Of a DNA stretch of 64,000 bases, positions 10,597-23,361 are shown piece after piece. Each line of letters starts with the position of its first letter. Positions within the stretch are counted from its first letter, which is position 1. The notes under the pieces were generated by a model. It saw nothing but the letters and a program-made list of their open reading frames with translations. It ran no database searches and was not told where the DNA came from. Where the stretch lies: positions 1 through 64,000 of the forward strand of contig NKYR01000160.1 of NCBI GenBank assembly GCA_003184365.1, written 5' to 3'. This DNA comes from Evernia prunastri (lineage: Eukaryota > Ascomycota > Lecanoromycetes > Lecanorales > Parmeliaceae). The translations under genes were made by a program, and so were the position numbers.

Positions 10597-12017
10597 TCAC
10601 CTGACCGAAAGCAAATTTTCCTGACTGACAAAGAACTTTTTCTGCTCCCTAATCAAAAGTCAGTAAGGAGTGCGGAATGCCCAAAGGGTTGTACTCACAG
10701 GCACCGTTCGCTTTTGCAACCCTGGCACCGTAGCCCCATTTGCCTCGAGCAACTCTCCCCACTCCTCAGATGATTGAGCGCAACATCCGCCAACGCTTCG
10801 ATAAACACCCTGCTATCATTCAGACTCTCCGCTCTCTTGACGCCAGGGTGCCCTGCTTCGTGTATAACTTCCTGGTCAAGCTCGAACAGTGTTTCAATGT
10901 GGTCACTTGTGAACGCAATCGGTATGAGGATGAGATCAGTCTGCCCCTTCTTCACGTATTCTTGCACCGTGTCACTCGTCTGGGCGCCCAGCCACGCGGA
11001 CGGCCCAACCTGCGATTGCCAACACAAACGGTACGGATTGCTGAAGCCGAGCCTTTGCATCACGGCGTAGACGGTGGCGGCGACCTCGGCGGGGTATGTG
11101 TCGCCTCTGTTGACGACGCTCATGGGTAAACTGTGCGCGGAGAACAGCAGAACCACATCCTTCCGAGATGCCTCGGGGTATGTGGCGAGTTGTGTCTCAA
11201 CATTTCGTGCAAAGGCTTCCACGAGACCTGGGTGGACCGGCCATCGGTCTATGACGCTCCATGTTATCGAGCCCGCTGGGTCCAGCCCCGTTGCGCCTTT
11301 TCCTTCTAATCGATTTCGCCATTTCCATAACTCGTTCAGCGAGCTCCCAGTCGTTGAGCATGAGTACTGCGGGTATTGTGTAAATGCTACTGCGCGTCCT
11401 CCTTTACCGCCTCCGAAGCCGTCTTTCAGCAAGTTCGTGTACATCTCCTCCGTCAATGGGTTGGCGTAGCGGAATGCGACATAGGGTTTGTGAGGTGCGG
11501 TTTCCGGAGATATTAAGTCCAGTAGCTTGCACATCTCTGAAGACTGGTATTCGGACCATTTGCGTATAGGAGAGCCGCCACCTATGGCTGCGTATTGTTT
11601 CTTTATTTTTGGGGTACGACGGCTGGAGATGAGAGGTCCGATGTAGGATTGGAGGCGGCCGAGCGGGATGAGGTCTGCGTCCGCCTGTCAAAAGCTCGGG
11701 GGTCAGCGAAGAGTAGATTAAAGCGCCGTGTAGAATCTCAAGTAATGATCATTCAAGGAGCTTACAAATAACCTGCTTAAGAAGTCGCCGACTTCGTCTG
11801 TTTTAGAAGGGCCGCCCATGTTCATGAAGACCATGGCCGTAGGGCCTTTGGATGACGTAGCATCTTGGGTGACTGGGGGAACGACTGTGGCCATTGATCG
11901 TGTTTGGCATTGTGGCTGTTTGGAGATTGCGTGCCGTGTGCATATGGTGGCGGCTTTCGATATAGAGGACGACGAGACATGCTTGTAGAGCTGGGACATT
12001 GGATTCCGGAGCGCCAT
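10597..12017 (-). CDS. HEM15: ferrochelatase, mitochondrial
   Basis: Three exons: 12017-11766, 11684-10699 and 10648-10597, giving 429 residues. It inserts Fe2+ into protoporphyrin IX, the last step of haem synthesis, on the matrix side of the inner mitochondrial membrane. The N-terminus is a Ser/Arg-rich targeting peptide. The core contains VFMNMGGPSKTDEVGDFLSR, the active-site block VLLFSAHSLPMSVVNRGDTY and FTSDHIETLFELD, which carries the catalytic acidic residue. The C-terminus has Cys in C-x2-C-x4-C spacing (CQGCKSERC), matching the [2Fe-2S] ligands of human and fission-yeast enzymes; intron 2 interrupts right after it. Its start lies 293 bp from the divergent KU70 start. Confidence 0.95.
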
Positions 12018-12310
12018 TCTATGTGAATAATGCGGCTTTTGTCTCCCAAGTAGTTTTCGGCGACTGTGGGGATTAGAACCCCTGAGGTATTGGATCGGGA
12101 TTAATTGAGGCGATACTTGACTCTCTTGATGACGCCGAGAAGTATCTCGTCACGTGCAACGGCGTAAAGTGGTTCGCGCTAGTCGCGTCTGCCTTGACTA
12201 CATCGATAGTTCCAATATCTCAGGCAGTATTCGTCTCTGCTCCCAAATTTCGAGACTTCGCATGCATATAGCTAGATATAGCTGGTAAGGAAACTGTAAG
12301 TTGATGTGGT
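12018..12310. promoter_or_regulatory. shared bidirectional promoter HEM15/KU70
   Basis: The 293 bp between the two divergent start codons must contain both promoters and both 5' leaders. No regulatory site could be named with confidence. Confidence 0.6.
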
Positions 12311-14432
12311 ATGGCTGAGGATAATAAATGGAAGCCTCCTGGTGAGGAGGAGGAGGAAGAAGAGGAAGTCGATGAAGCCGTAAGTAAACGCACCGGTTAA
12401 AGCATGAGGACAGGTCTCATCCTGTATTGAGTAGGCCTACAAATCCGCTAGAGATGCTGTGCTTTTCGTGGTCGAAGTCAGCTCTTCAATGCTTACGGCC
12501 CCACCGCCAACGGATGCGAAGAAGCAGGAACGAGATACTCCCACTCTAGCAGCACTGAAGTGCGCATATGCTTTAATGCAACAGCGCATCATCTCCAACC
12601 CCAACGATATGATGGGGATACTACTCTACGGCACAAAAGAAACCAAATTCCAAGAAGAAGAAGAGGCTCGTGGAGGGTTGGCTTACCCGAACTGCTACCT
12701 TCTCACGGACCTTGATATTCCAGCCGCAGACGATGTCAAGGCTCTGAAAAATATAATTGAAGACGAGGAGGAATCGCAAAAGCTTCTTGTACCGTCTACA
12801 GAACCAGTCTCTATGGCCAACGTCTTGTTCTGCGCGAACCAGATTTTCACTACCAAAGCACCCAATTTCACATCGAGGCGGCTTTTCATCGTCACAGACA
12901 ATGATGACCCACACGCAAAGGACAAGGCCCTAAAATCTTCGGCCGCAGTCCGAGCCAAAGACTTGTATGATCTGGGCGTCATTATCGAGCTGTTCCCGAT
13001 TTCAAAGCTAGACCATGAATTCGATAGGTCGAAATTCTACGATGTATGCTCCCAGCTCTCTTAAACCTTCGCTGAAACTGAATCGCTGCAGGATATCATC
13101 TACAATGCTTTCCCAACAGACCCAGAAGCTCCTGCGCCTGTTTCCGGCGGAGTCGCTCCGTCATTAACGAGCGATGGTATCTCTTTACTCACATCACTTC
13201 TTTCATCAATTAACTCCAAAGCCGTCGCGAAGAGGGCCCTGTTCTCTTCAGTGCCTTTTGAGATTGGCCCTGGATTCAAGATTTCCGTAAAAGGCTATAT
13301 CATCTTCAAACGCCAAGAACCTAAACGCAGCTGCTACGTCTGGCTTGAGGGCGAAAAGCCACAAATCGCTACAGGAGTGACCACCCAGATGGCCGATGAC
13401 ACCGCCAGAGTAATAGAGAAAGTAGAGATTAGAAAAGCGTATCAATTCGGCGGAGAGCAGGTCACATTCACTCCCGAAGAAGTATCAAATCTTCGTCACT
13501 TTGGCGATCCAGGAATTCGCATCATTGGCTTCAAGCCTATGTCAATGCTACCTATTTGGGCAAACGTCAGGCCTTCCACTTTTATTTATCCTTCGGAAGA
13601 TGACTATGTCGGTTCAACACGTGTCTTCTCAGCATTGCAGCAAAAGCTTCTGAAAGACTCAAAAATTGGGGTGGCATGGTTCGTCGCGAGGAAAAACGCT
13701 ACCCCAGTCATTGCTGCTATTCTGCCGGGAGCCGAAAGACTAGACGAAAATGGCGTCCAAATCATTCCGCCTGGCATGTGGCTCACACCGTTGCCATTTG
13801 CAGACGATATCCGACAAAACCCAGAGACGAACCTAATCCGCGCTCCTGAAGGGCTCGTAGATCGTATGAGGGAGGTGGTTCAGCAGTTGCAACTGCCCAA
13901 AGCCATGTACGATCCTCGAAAGTACCCAAACCCTGCTCTGCAATGGCACTACCGAATACTGCAAGCCATGGCTCTGGAAGAAGACCTTCCGGAAAAGCCA
14001 GAAGATAAGACGGTCCCTAAATATAAGCAAATCGACAAGCGAGCTGGGTCCTATGTCATCGAATGGGGTCACGAGCTCCACAAAGAGCACGAAGAATGGC
14101 GAAAGGAGAACGAGACGACGGCTACGGTTCCAGCGAAACGCTCTGCACCTTCTGGAAAAGACGACATTCCGGACCGAAGCAAGAGAACGAAGACTGCAGC
14201 TCCCGATAGCGGACCGACCGACGCGGAGATGAAGCATGCCTATCTGAAACAAGACCATAAAAAGGTATGCGATCGGCTGTGAAGGATCGTGACTATACAA
14301 GCTGACTCGTGCCCCTCAACTTAGATGACAGTACCGCAACTAAAAGCTTGGTTGCAAGAAAAGAAATTGAGCGTTGGCGGCAAGAAGGCTGATCTGCTGG
14401 AGAGGGTGGAAGAATTCTTTGAGCAAAAGTAA
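12311..14432 (+). CDS. KU70: Ku70, DNA end-joining subunit
   Basis: Four exons (12311-12379, 12435-13043, 13092-14264, 14325-14432) give 652 residues with all phases closing. With Ku80 it forms the ring that binds broken DNA ends for non-homologous end joining and protects telomeres. The N-terminal vWA-like domain begins AYKSARDAVLFVVEVSSSML after a Glu-rich leader. The central beta-barrel includes ALFSSVPFEIGPGFKISVKG and GFKPMSMLPIWANVRPSTF. The last exon encodes a SAP domain (about 617-652, TVPQLKAWLQEKKLSVGGKK). The length suits fungal Ku70. Introns 2 and 3 contain in-frame stops, so they must be spliced. Confidence 0.95.
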
Positions 14433-14888
14433 TGAGTGCGTTGCTGTGAAGGCCCTGGTATTGTGATGTTGAATGTGATGAGATGGACGTCGAAAAGTCT
14501 CGCTCTGAAACGCAGCGGCGTGAATGCTAGGATATTATGATACCCAGAAGCAAAAGAGTATTCAATGACCATCAAGTCCTCTTAAAAGGCACCACGCTTC
14601 TATTTTCCACTTTTGTGGTATCAAATACGGGAGAGGCCCTTGGCCTGTCTAACCGGTGAGTCTTTCAGCTGGTGCAAAGTACAAAAATCACGTCTCCTTT
14701 CATCTTACAAAGTATGGGTATCTAAAAACGCGACATGTTTCCAACCAATCTCTAGCAGTGCCCATAGACATCACAGTAGCATTTCTCTTCCGGAGGACAA
14801 CTGTGAGGTTTAAGTCAGCAAGAACTTGATTTCCGTCACCCCCTCCTCCTATCCTTTGGTAAGAAGAAGACACGAGAAGGAAGACTCA
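14433..14888. other. convergent intergenic region
   Basis: 3' flanks of KU70 and of the DUF3431 gene. No gene seen. Confidence 0.5.
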
Positions 14889-15792
14889 CTACACAGCATC
14901 CTTCCCAAATATCACATGCCATAAGAATTCCAGCACCCTTCCGCTCTTCGCATCACTCTTCTCCGTATCTATAATCCACTCCCGGAACCGTTCGTAATCA
15001 CTCAACGGCCTAGCTAGCACCTGGTCCTTCGACACCGCAAACTGCGCACAGCACGCCGCCCCCACCTGCGTCGGCGCTTGCCCACCTCCCGTGTGCTCTT
15101 GCGCCGCCTTCTCCGTGCTGGTCCCCGCGAACACGTCTTCCCACACTTCCGGCGTCACATGCGCGTTATATCGGTGCGCCTCGAGACATCCGGGGTTCCA
15201 ATTGCAGCGGAGGTTGACGTAGCCGTTTTGCTGCACAAAGGGTATCTGGAGGGAGCGTAGGGCGTCGACGTTGTCGTGGAGGGGGGTGTCGGTGTGCCAG
15301 GCGGAGAAGAAGCCGGAGCGGTGCGAGTGGAGGAAGACGAGCGTCGAGGGGAGGTGGGCGTAGTTGTCGATGACGTAGGAGAGGTAGGCCATGGACTCTC
15401 GGCCTTTGTTCATCGGGGTGGTGAGGGTGGTGTCGGTGGTGTTGGCGGAGGGGTTGACGGTGTATATCGCCGCCTGCCAGCTGTTACTTTTTGTTAGCAG
15501 AGTAACGGGCTTGGGTGTATTGGGGTCCGGCATACTCTGGCAAGTGCTCCGTTACCCAGTCCGTATTCTCCCTCTCCGTCTTGGCCATGATGACGACCTT
15601 GTCGCCGGCCTCGCCGCCGAAGGTTGGGATGTTCTGCACGGGGCCATGCTGGAAGGTGTTCTTCCACGAGTGAGCGATGTAGGTCGAAACGCCGTACTGG
15701 TCCCAGATGTCTTCGAGCTTTATTTTGACGGTCAGAAGTATGATGATCAGGAAGACGGAGGCACTCAGGGCGAAGCGCAGGGCTAGTCTCAT
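14889..15792 (-). CDS. DUF3431 family type II membrane protein
   Basis: Two exons (15792-15536 and 15480-14889) encode 282 residues; the 55 nt intron has a clear gctaac branch site. The N-terminus is a signal anchor (about residues 2-23, FALSASVFLIIILLTVKI). The body carries the DUF3431 pattern: SMAYLSYVIDNYAHLPSTLV, FLHSHRSGFFSAWHTD and GYVNLRCNWNPGC, then a Cys-containing FAVSKDQVLARP and FLWHVIFG near the end. The family is widespread in filamentous fungi and glycosyltransferase-like in flavour, but no reaction is established. A Golgi or cell-surface lumenal location is inferred from the single anchor. Confidence 0.9.
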
Positions 15793-16729
15793 TGTTGGTC
15801 TGGAACGACCGTCGAGGGAGCTTTGTAAGGGTGCGTGAATGTGTATGGATGTCGAGGCATCTGCGACATTATCCCCATCTCATCTTTTCATTCCTTTTGT
15901 ACACTCGAAGTCTGAAACAATCATTACGTTGCGTAGCCGCGGCAGACAAGGCAACCAAGGCAGACATTCTCGAGAGATGCCAAGAGAGCGTAGAGTACCG
16001 CCAAGACTTGCCAAGACTACATCAGCTGTACAAAACAATACTTTTACGTCTTTTATTCCTTCTTGCACAAAGTTGCTGACATGCTACTACTCATATGTAC
16101 ATTTATGTGAGCTACTGAGTTGGTGCTTACGGCATTTCGCCAACTTCATAGAGCACTGGTGACACAAATACTGTGCTGACAGTACCCTCAGGATTGTCCC
16201 CTTTGAACCTCAACTGTTAGCAGCGGTGATATTGCAATATTTTGAGGGTGATTGGGCCATGAAATCCACCGTAGCGTGTCGCAGTTCGCTGTCGAACGGG
16301 TTTCCAGCCTGTCCTTTGGTCGTGCGAGGCGGACGGTTCTTTTTCGCATATGGAACCTGACTCTATGGCTTACCGAGACAATATGAAGACATCGATCTCC
16401 TGGAATATGTCAATTCTACATTCAATGCAGAAATTCGTCTGGGTGGCTGCAGGTGTTCCAAATGGGAGACCGTGGGGCATTATCATAAAGTTCTAGACTC
16501 GTGGCGTGCATATTGGCGTGCATATTCTCGGCCGAACGTCTCACGTGGAGTCAAGCAGTGAAATGCTCCGACCCTATCAGAGATTGCGGGGACTACAAAG
16601 CTTGCGTAAGACCGTTTTTCCCTATATAGAGATGCTATTCCTCGGATTCCATTGTGGTATTGTCTTATTCAAGTTCCCTTTACCGCAATCAACCAAATCT
16701 GCGGATTCGATACCCCAAGAATATCCAGA
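15793..16729. other. intergenic, no supported gene
   Basis: Short frames only, with no recognisable domain or consistent splicing. The right part is upstream DNA of the MFS transporter gene. Confidence 0.5.
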
Positions 16730-18818
16730 ATGGACGACATAGGAATATCAAAGACTGTATGGCGTCCTGTCATCCATGCACATGATCTTCGTGGAGCATC
16801 ATGACTGACAGACTGGAAACTGGAGACTAATATTTCTCAGGCACACGAAGGCGTTTTCGAGGCACATGAAGGCAGCCTCGGCGACAGCAATTCTCCTTTC
16901 GATCAGTATCCCGGAAAGGGATCGGTTGAAGAGAAATCATTGATTCGGAAACAGGATTGGAGGATCATTCCACTATGTTCTTTGATCTACCTGTTTTCTT
17001 TTTTGGACCGGACGAACATTGGTAGGACAGGCTTTCGCGATCTGGCATACTTGCCCTACTCCTATTGAGCATTTAAAGGTTGCTAGGTCTTCTTGCTCAT
17101 TGGCTACAGGTAATGCCAAAATCCTGAACAGCGAAACCGGCGACAATCTATTACAGAAAACACATACGACTACCTATCAGTTTAGGTAGGCTATCCGGAT
17201 GTCCATTGTTTGATATCAAGCAAAGCTGAAGCACCGCTGACGGCCTGCGAACGCTACTAGCGTCGCGTTGACCTTGTTCTATGTCAGCTACTGTCTGTTT
17301 GAAGTTCCGTCGAATTATCTACTCAAGAAACTGAGCCCAAACGTATGAATATTCAAATACTCTTCCCGCCTTTCTCTGCTTGAATCTCACCCAGGAAGTC
17401 GAGAAGGTCGTCCGCTAACACGAGGTATCAAGAGGTGGATTGCATTTTTGATGTTCGGCTTTGGTGCTACCACCATAGGCATTGGTGGTGTAAAAAACGC
17501 AGCCTCACTTTCGGGTGTAAGATTTCTTCTCGGTGTGTTTGAAGCTGGTGAGTAATTCACACTTAGCTATAAGACCTATACGAAGGCCGCAAATTAAAGT
17601 AATCTCAAATTTATAGGTCTCTATCCTGGTCTAGTCTTTTACCAAACGTTTTGGTATCGACCAGAGGAACGCTCTCTACGTATCGCGGCGTTCCTATCCA
17701 CTGCCTTGTTAGCCGGTGCCTTTAATGGAGCCATTGCGTATGGTGTTGGACAGATAAATGGCCTTCACGGGCTGGCGGGGTGGCAATGGCTTTTCATACT
17801 GGAAGGCATACCCTCGTGCGCAGCAAGTCTTGTCGTTCTGCTCGTACTGCCAGGCTACCCAGGGTCTGCTAGGTGGCTTACTGATACGGAGAAGAAACTG
17901 GCCATAGAAAGATTGAGGTCATGTGGCTCGAGCGAGAATGACAAGGCTATGTCATGGGTCGATGCAAAGGAAACTTTAATGGAGTGGCGGCTGTATGCTC
18001 ACTACCTGGTAAGTCCTTCGCCTATACCACCACAATTGTGATGGCTATTGAAGCTGATCGAGCATTTTGAAGCTCTACTTTTTCATCTCTACACCATTCT
18101 CCAGCCTCACGCTCTTCGCACCCACCATAGTCGCCGGTCTTGGCTACACGTCACTGAACGCACAGTTGATGACAATTCCGCCATATGCTGTCGCATGGTT
18201 TGTGGCTCTCACTGTGTCCTGGTCTGCCGACCGTTTCAATTCGTAAGTTGAATGTCCGATTGTACCTGGTACCGTAAAATTCGACTCCTTACTTACAACA
18301 TCGCTACTCATAGTCGTTCCCTCCACGCAGCAGGATGTGCTCTCATCTGTGCAGCAGGCTTCATTGCCTCCGCGACTATGTCCCCTAAGGCCTACGTGGT
18401 AAGTGAGCCTACTAGGTCTCGGGTTTCTGTCATCCTCTAAACGCAGCCTTCTTGCTTTCGCCAGTATCCACCTAAAAGTGCCTTGCTGACAATGCCGCAG
18501 GCCCGCTACATTTGCCTCGTTATCTCCACCGCGTCTGTCTGTGCTATCCTCCCTTGTCTCTTTTCCTTTCTCGCATCGAACACCCATACGACCGCTTCCA
18601 CCGGCCTTGCCGTGGCCCTCAACATCTCCGTCGGTGTACTGGGCTTGATCTTGGGTGTATGGATCTACCCGGCTAAAGAGGCCAAGAGCGGGTATAAGAG
18701 TGGCAATTGGATCAACGCATCTTTCATGTTGGCGGCATCGGTGGTTTGCGTCGCGCTGAGAATATATTATGTGAGGGCGAATCGGCTGAGGGAGCACAAG
18801 AGAAAGTTTGTGCTTTAA
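16730..18818 (+). CDS. MFS transporter, allantoate permease (Dal5) family
   Basis: Nine exons close in frame: 16730-16756, 16841-17021, 17110-17185, 17261-17342, 17433-17547, 17617-18008, 18073-18242, 18314-18398 and 18501-18818, about 481 residues. Signature parts are DWRIIPLCSLIYLFSFLDRT followed by NIGNAK (TM1 and loop), FEVPSNYLLKKLSPN, RWIAFLMFGFGATTIG, VRFLLGVFEAGLYPG and FWYRPEERSLR. These define the anion:cation symporter branch that takes up allantoate, nicotinate, vitamins or similar small acids; the substrate is not readable here. The tiny first exon is the least certain part. Six of the introns are between 59 and 109 nt, so single-frame gene finders would miss most of it. Confidence 0.9.
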
Positions 18819-19313
18819 GTGCGGATGGCTCTTTCAAGGACCCTGTGATGCAGCTAGGTAAGGTAAGGATTTCAGAAGCAGAAGACTATATAGGCAATTT
18901 GAGTGTTAAAACGTGTCAGTGTATCTGCTTAGTATTCCACCATTGTCATTCATGATTGCTTTGACGATCGTTGATATTTCTAGCCACTTTTGTTCCCCAT
19001 CGACCATCTTATGGCTGATGGCACTGTAGCTAGATTTACAAAGCATTATCCATCACCGCTGCTGCGCCCCGCTGAGAAAATAAATCGCCCCTAGAAGGGG
19101 AGGAAGTGGAGTGCCAAGACGTGAGGCTGACACTAAACGCACCTTACCTCAATGGATAGATACTCTATCGAAAACGAATTCTTGTGTATCCTAATGTCCC
19201 CCAAAATATCGCTATATCCCTTTACTTCCGCAAAAGAATAATCACCAAAGCCATCGCTCTGGCCTCTCGTTACTTCTGCATTAAAAGCCTCCCACATGGG
19301 TAGACCCCACCAG
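18819..19313. other. intergenic region
   Basis: 3' flank of the MFS gene and of the secreted-protein gene. A short minus-strand frame upstream of 19314 lies beyond the latter's stop and is treated as chance. Confidence 0.5.
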
Positions 19314-20014
19314 TCAGCCACATGCTGGCTTGACCGTCGGCACCACTACGGGATTTGTTGGATTCGGCTGCGAACAGCCATACGCAAATCCCCAGGCCGT
19401 ATCGTCAACAGCCGCCTCGAACGCGCGGCCGCAGTTTGGGTCACTACCCACAGCCTCTGATCAGCATCTGATATCACACACATAGGCTTCTGTCAGTTGG
19501 GGCGTATCTCACCTGGCTCCGCCGCTTGCATGGTTGAAGAAAGAGCATATGTCGTGGGAGAAGCAGTCCTGGGTGCTTCGTGGCGCGGCGTCAGCTTTGG
19601 CACGACTAAAGGAGACTACGACCCGCGGTAGAGGGCAAGAGGCTCACTATACGTTCCCGAGGGCCGCTCCTGTGCAGTCGGCACCGCATCTGATTGCGTG
19701 TCTGTGAGCCAATGCGCTCTCTTGATACCGGGCTGGGCGCTTTTTACCGTCCATTGCATGAGTAGCTATTCGACAGCGCAGACGAGGTCAGCAAGGAAGA
19801 ACATGTCGGCTGTACGGTTTGTCTGCACTTACTTCCCATTGTGGACTGGGTCGATGCCGAAGTTCGAGCCTACAATCCCGGTCCATGAACAAGTCTCATC
19901 GGCGGCGTTTGTCCATCTAGCTGTGGCTGTTGCCCCTACTTTTAGACATGCGATTGATGCAGATGATGGAGAGACGGCAAGGAGCGCAAGGACGATGGTT
20001 CGAATGATAGTCAT
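19314..20014 (-). CDS. small secreted cysteine-rich protein with CxxHDxC motif
   Basis: Five exons (20014-19833, 19765-19748, 19701-19648, 19605-19513, 19443-19314) close perfectly to 158 residues. Exon 2 is only 18 nt. A signal peptide (about 1-20, IIRTIVLALLAVSPSSASIA) is followed by about ten Cys and a conserved-looking core: RCGADCTGAALGN, then DCFSHDICSFFNHASGGASD (98-117), PNCGRAFEAAVDDT and GCSQPNPTNP. The C-x2-H-D-x-C stretch resembles the His-Asp active site of secreted phospholipase A2, but the rest of that fold is not evident. It is probably an apoplastic or extracellular protein, and is a candidate effector or enzyme. No family name is claimed. Confidence 0.8.
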
Positions 20015-20206
20015 ATTCGCTGGAGAGCTTGGATCTGCGGATTATGCTAGGAAGAGAAGCAGGAGACGTGGCTTTAAGTATCCGATTCATGATCAACCAG
20101 AATTCTGTCTCCGCGATGGAGCCCCGATCCCCCGTCCGATAGAGTACTCTGGCCTCGGCGTATCTTGCTATATGGGGCATGAACTGGCAGATCCACAAAC
20201 ACCTAT

Positions 20207-22575
20207 CTAAATTTCTGAAGACGCGCTCCTACCAAAGAGACATATATTTTTGGCTCGTGGCGGGATACCTTTAGCGTAATCCCTCCGTGCCGCTAGCCGA
20301 ACCCTATCCACGTCAAGCCTCGGCATCCGGTACTTCTCTTTGCCCAATCTCCATTGATAGCGCGTGTCCATTTCAGCCTCAATCTCCGTCGGCAAGCTCA
20401 ACACTGGTCTGGTTACTCCTTTCCGCCCAAGGAGATAGTACTGGATGACGAATACCACCTCTCTCACAGCCCAGCGTGCATGCGTCTTCGTGGGGATGCT
20501 GAATCGCGCGTCCAATTGTTCGAGAGTCAAATTCTTGGTCTCCGGCACCAGAAATAGTATCATGAACCATCCAACCACACACCAAGCTGCATAATAGCCA
20601 AAAGCACCCGTATTTTTAAAGGAGTATAGGAACCTTGGGAACGTAACGGCCAGTATGAAGTTGAAGAACCAAAGAGTCGCGGTGGCCATCGACATGCCTA
20701 GATCTCTGACGTACAATGGCATTGATTCAGCCGAGTACACAAACGGCACGGGCCCTTGTCCCGGGCTGTAGAAGACACTGAAGAGGTACATTCCGGTCAA
20801 TACCAGCCCCGTTTGGCTGTGACTACCGCCTGGAAGTAGGAAGCCCATGGCAATTAGGAGCTGGAAGAAAGCCAGGAAAGGGTACGTGCAGAGAAGCAGG
20901 TTCCTGCGTCCGAAGGTATCTATTGTGTATACCGCAGGCAGAGCAAATAAAAAGTTCAGGATTCCGAATCCCATCGAAGCCAGGAGACTACCCTTGTCGC
21001 CAAGCACAGGACTCAGAACTTTTGACGAGTAGTACACCAAACCGTTCACACCGCAGAACTGTTGCAGAAACATCACAACTAATGATGCGACCAGAGCTCT
21101 ACGATTGCGGTCAACACTCCACAATTCCACGAATCGATTGCGGTTTTGCTTGATCTTTTCTTCGCCGTCAAGAAGATGATGCATAAGGAAGAGGTCTCGT
21201 GCAGCCTGGAGCCGGGAACGACGGAGTTTGCAGAGAGAACGGAAAGCCTTTTCGTAATAGGCAGTCTTTCCCTGTCGAGCTTTGAGAAGCAGCCATCGCG
21301 GGGACTCGGGGAGGGTATAGACGTAGGCAGCCGCAATGAGTGGCAATACCATGGGAGAGGCGAGCATTAACCTCCAATTCAAGCTACACTGAATGCTCAA
21401 CAGTGTCTCCCTGCTTGAGTATTTGTGGCATGAGGTCGAATCTCCTTGGAGAACATCGCGAAATATGACGCCGGCTATGTACCCCAACATGATTCCAAAT
21501 GCCCTTTTGTGTGTCAGCTGAGGTCCGCCATCGCCAAAAAAAAATGGAAGGCTGGGGCTTACGTCCACATCTGCCACATCATGACAAGCCCACCTCTTAT
21601 ATTTGCGGGAACACATTCAGCGGAATATATCGGGATGGTAGCGCTCTTTGGTCCTATTCCAAGGCCCAAGCAGAACCTAGCAAGGAATAGATGCCACCAT
21701 TGTGCTGTAAATGCCTGCGCTACGCAGGTCGCACTGGAGATCAGACATGTCACGAAGATGGTTCCTCGCCTTCCTAAGACTCGATTCAAAGGCTCTGTAA
21801 GCCAGCAGCCCAGCACAGCACAGCATAAGTACGGAGCGGCGTTCACGAGGCCCAGGAGGCCGGCGTCTTTCCCTGGATCTTTTCCATCCCCGTCTCCTAT
21901 TCCGAATGCGTACTGATAGAACTTCACATTATCGAATTAGCATGCCTTCTTCGAGATGCTAATGGCTCGCAGAACCACCTCGGCGGGCAGAGGTTGTTCA
22001 AACCATAGCCAAGATGCTGAAGAATTGGACGACGGGCTAGTCAATCCAAACTTACCAATTGAGCGCCGTTCACTGCACTCTCGTCCCAGCCTTGCACAGC
22101 TGCTCCGAGGGAGCAACATCCTGTTCTAGAGTCAGCAGCGTCTACTCCAAAGATGGTCCCAGCCTCGAAGATGTCTTATAGGCACCCACACCCAAACATG
22201 TATCGAGACTCGAAACGGACTCCGAAACTACGTACCAACGAGTGCGTAAAGTATCCACGGCTGATTCCACTTGTTCCCCGTCTTGGGGTCTTCTTGTCTG
22301 AGGGCTTCGAGCTCGTCCTGCTTGAGATGAAGGTTATCCGTGCGCGGTCCCCTGAATGCCTCAGCGTCCTGAGCCAAGAAGGCTCCCTTTCGTATCACTT
22401 CGTGGTATATATCTTCAATCTTTGTTTTATTTATGAACGCTTCTATGAGTTCGTCCATCTTCTCGTGTCGCATTCCAATGAATGGGTTTACCAGCACGCT
22501 GTTGATGTTTTCAGGAGGTGCGACCGCATCTTCCGAGGTAAAGTACCCATGATCAGCCTTTTCTGATGTAGCCAT
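20207..22575 (-). CDS. MFS sugar transporter
   Basis: Four exons (22575-22236, 22120-22056, 21921-21563, 21503-20207) give about 686 residues. After a 110-residue cytoplasmic head (NPFIGMRHEKMDELIEAF), sugar-porter motifs appear in order: GAAVQGWDESAVNGAQL, RFCLGLGIGPKSATIPIYSA, PESPRWLLLKARQGK, LVVMFLQQFCGVNGLVYYSS, DTFGRRNLLL and FVPETKNLTLEQLDA-like VPETKNL. Twelve membrane helices are expected in the plasma membrane, moving a hexose or related sugar with protons. The C-terminal tail of about 90 basic residues is longer than usual. Stop codons of this and the secreted-protein gene do not overlap. Confidence 0.9.
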
Positions 22576-23361
22576 GCTCTCAAGGAGTGAGTAGTGCACA
22601 CGCAATGCGTCTAAAGTCGACTTTCAGGCCTTTGAATTGCTAGGGGGGTAAGGGGTCGGAAATAGAGTGATAGGATCGAGACTTAGAATTTCCCGTATCC
22701 AATTTTTGGGAGAAAGCTGGTTATAGGTACGGAAATTTAATACTTGGGAACATTTTCCCCGGTTGCGCAGTGAGGCTGTGCTTGTTACCACAAGACCGCG
22801 ATGCTACAAGGCTACGAGGCTACGGGACTAACTTTTCGCCAATTTTGGGGCTCATGTACGCCGTCCTTTTCTACCCGGAGTTAGGGTAGATACTAATACA
22901 AAAAACAGAAGCTGAAATGCAAGGCTACCAATTGCTACCAATTATTAAAATCCACTACCCATCACTACTCCCCCAAGCACTCTCTTGCATGAGGCTGGAA
23001 CAATCCCCACGGTCGTTGAGTCACATCAGATGATCAGTTTGCTCAGCTCCTTGGCTTAATGCTCTACTTTTGGTGTGATCTTCCTGTCTGCCTTGAAGCG
23101 ACTGAAAGGCTGAGGAAGCCTTGCAGCAGTTCTCTGCCTTTTTCCATTGATAGACGTCACCCCGGTGCAAACTCATGCCAGATCGAACGAACACGGGATC
23201 AGGGATGACGTGTCGTCCTACCCTCCATCAGGGTTCGGGTGCTAACATTCTATGTCATATATCCTCCGGATGCCCCACATTCTTCGACCCGCTTTTTTGG
23301 GGGTAGCTCGGTCAGCCTTACAATCACCCCCTTGGGCTCCATCTGGACGAAAGGTCTCACA
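22576..23361. other. intergenic, divergent promoters
   Basis: Upstream DNA of the sugar transporter and of the next gene. No coding signal seen. Confidence 0.5.
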
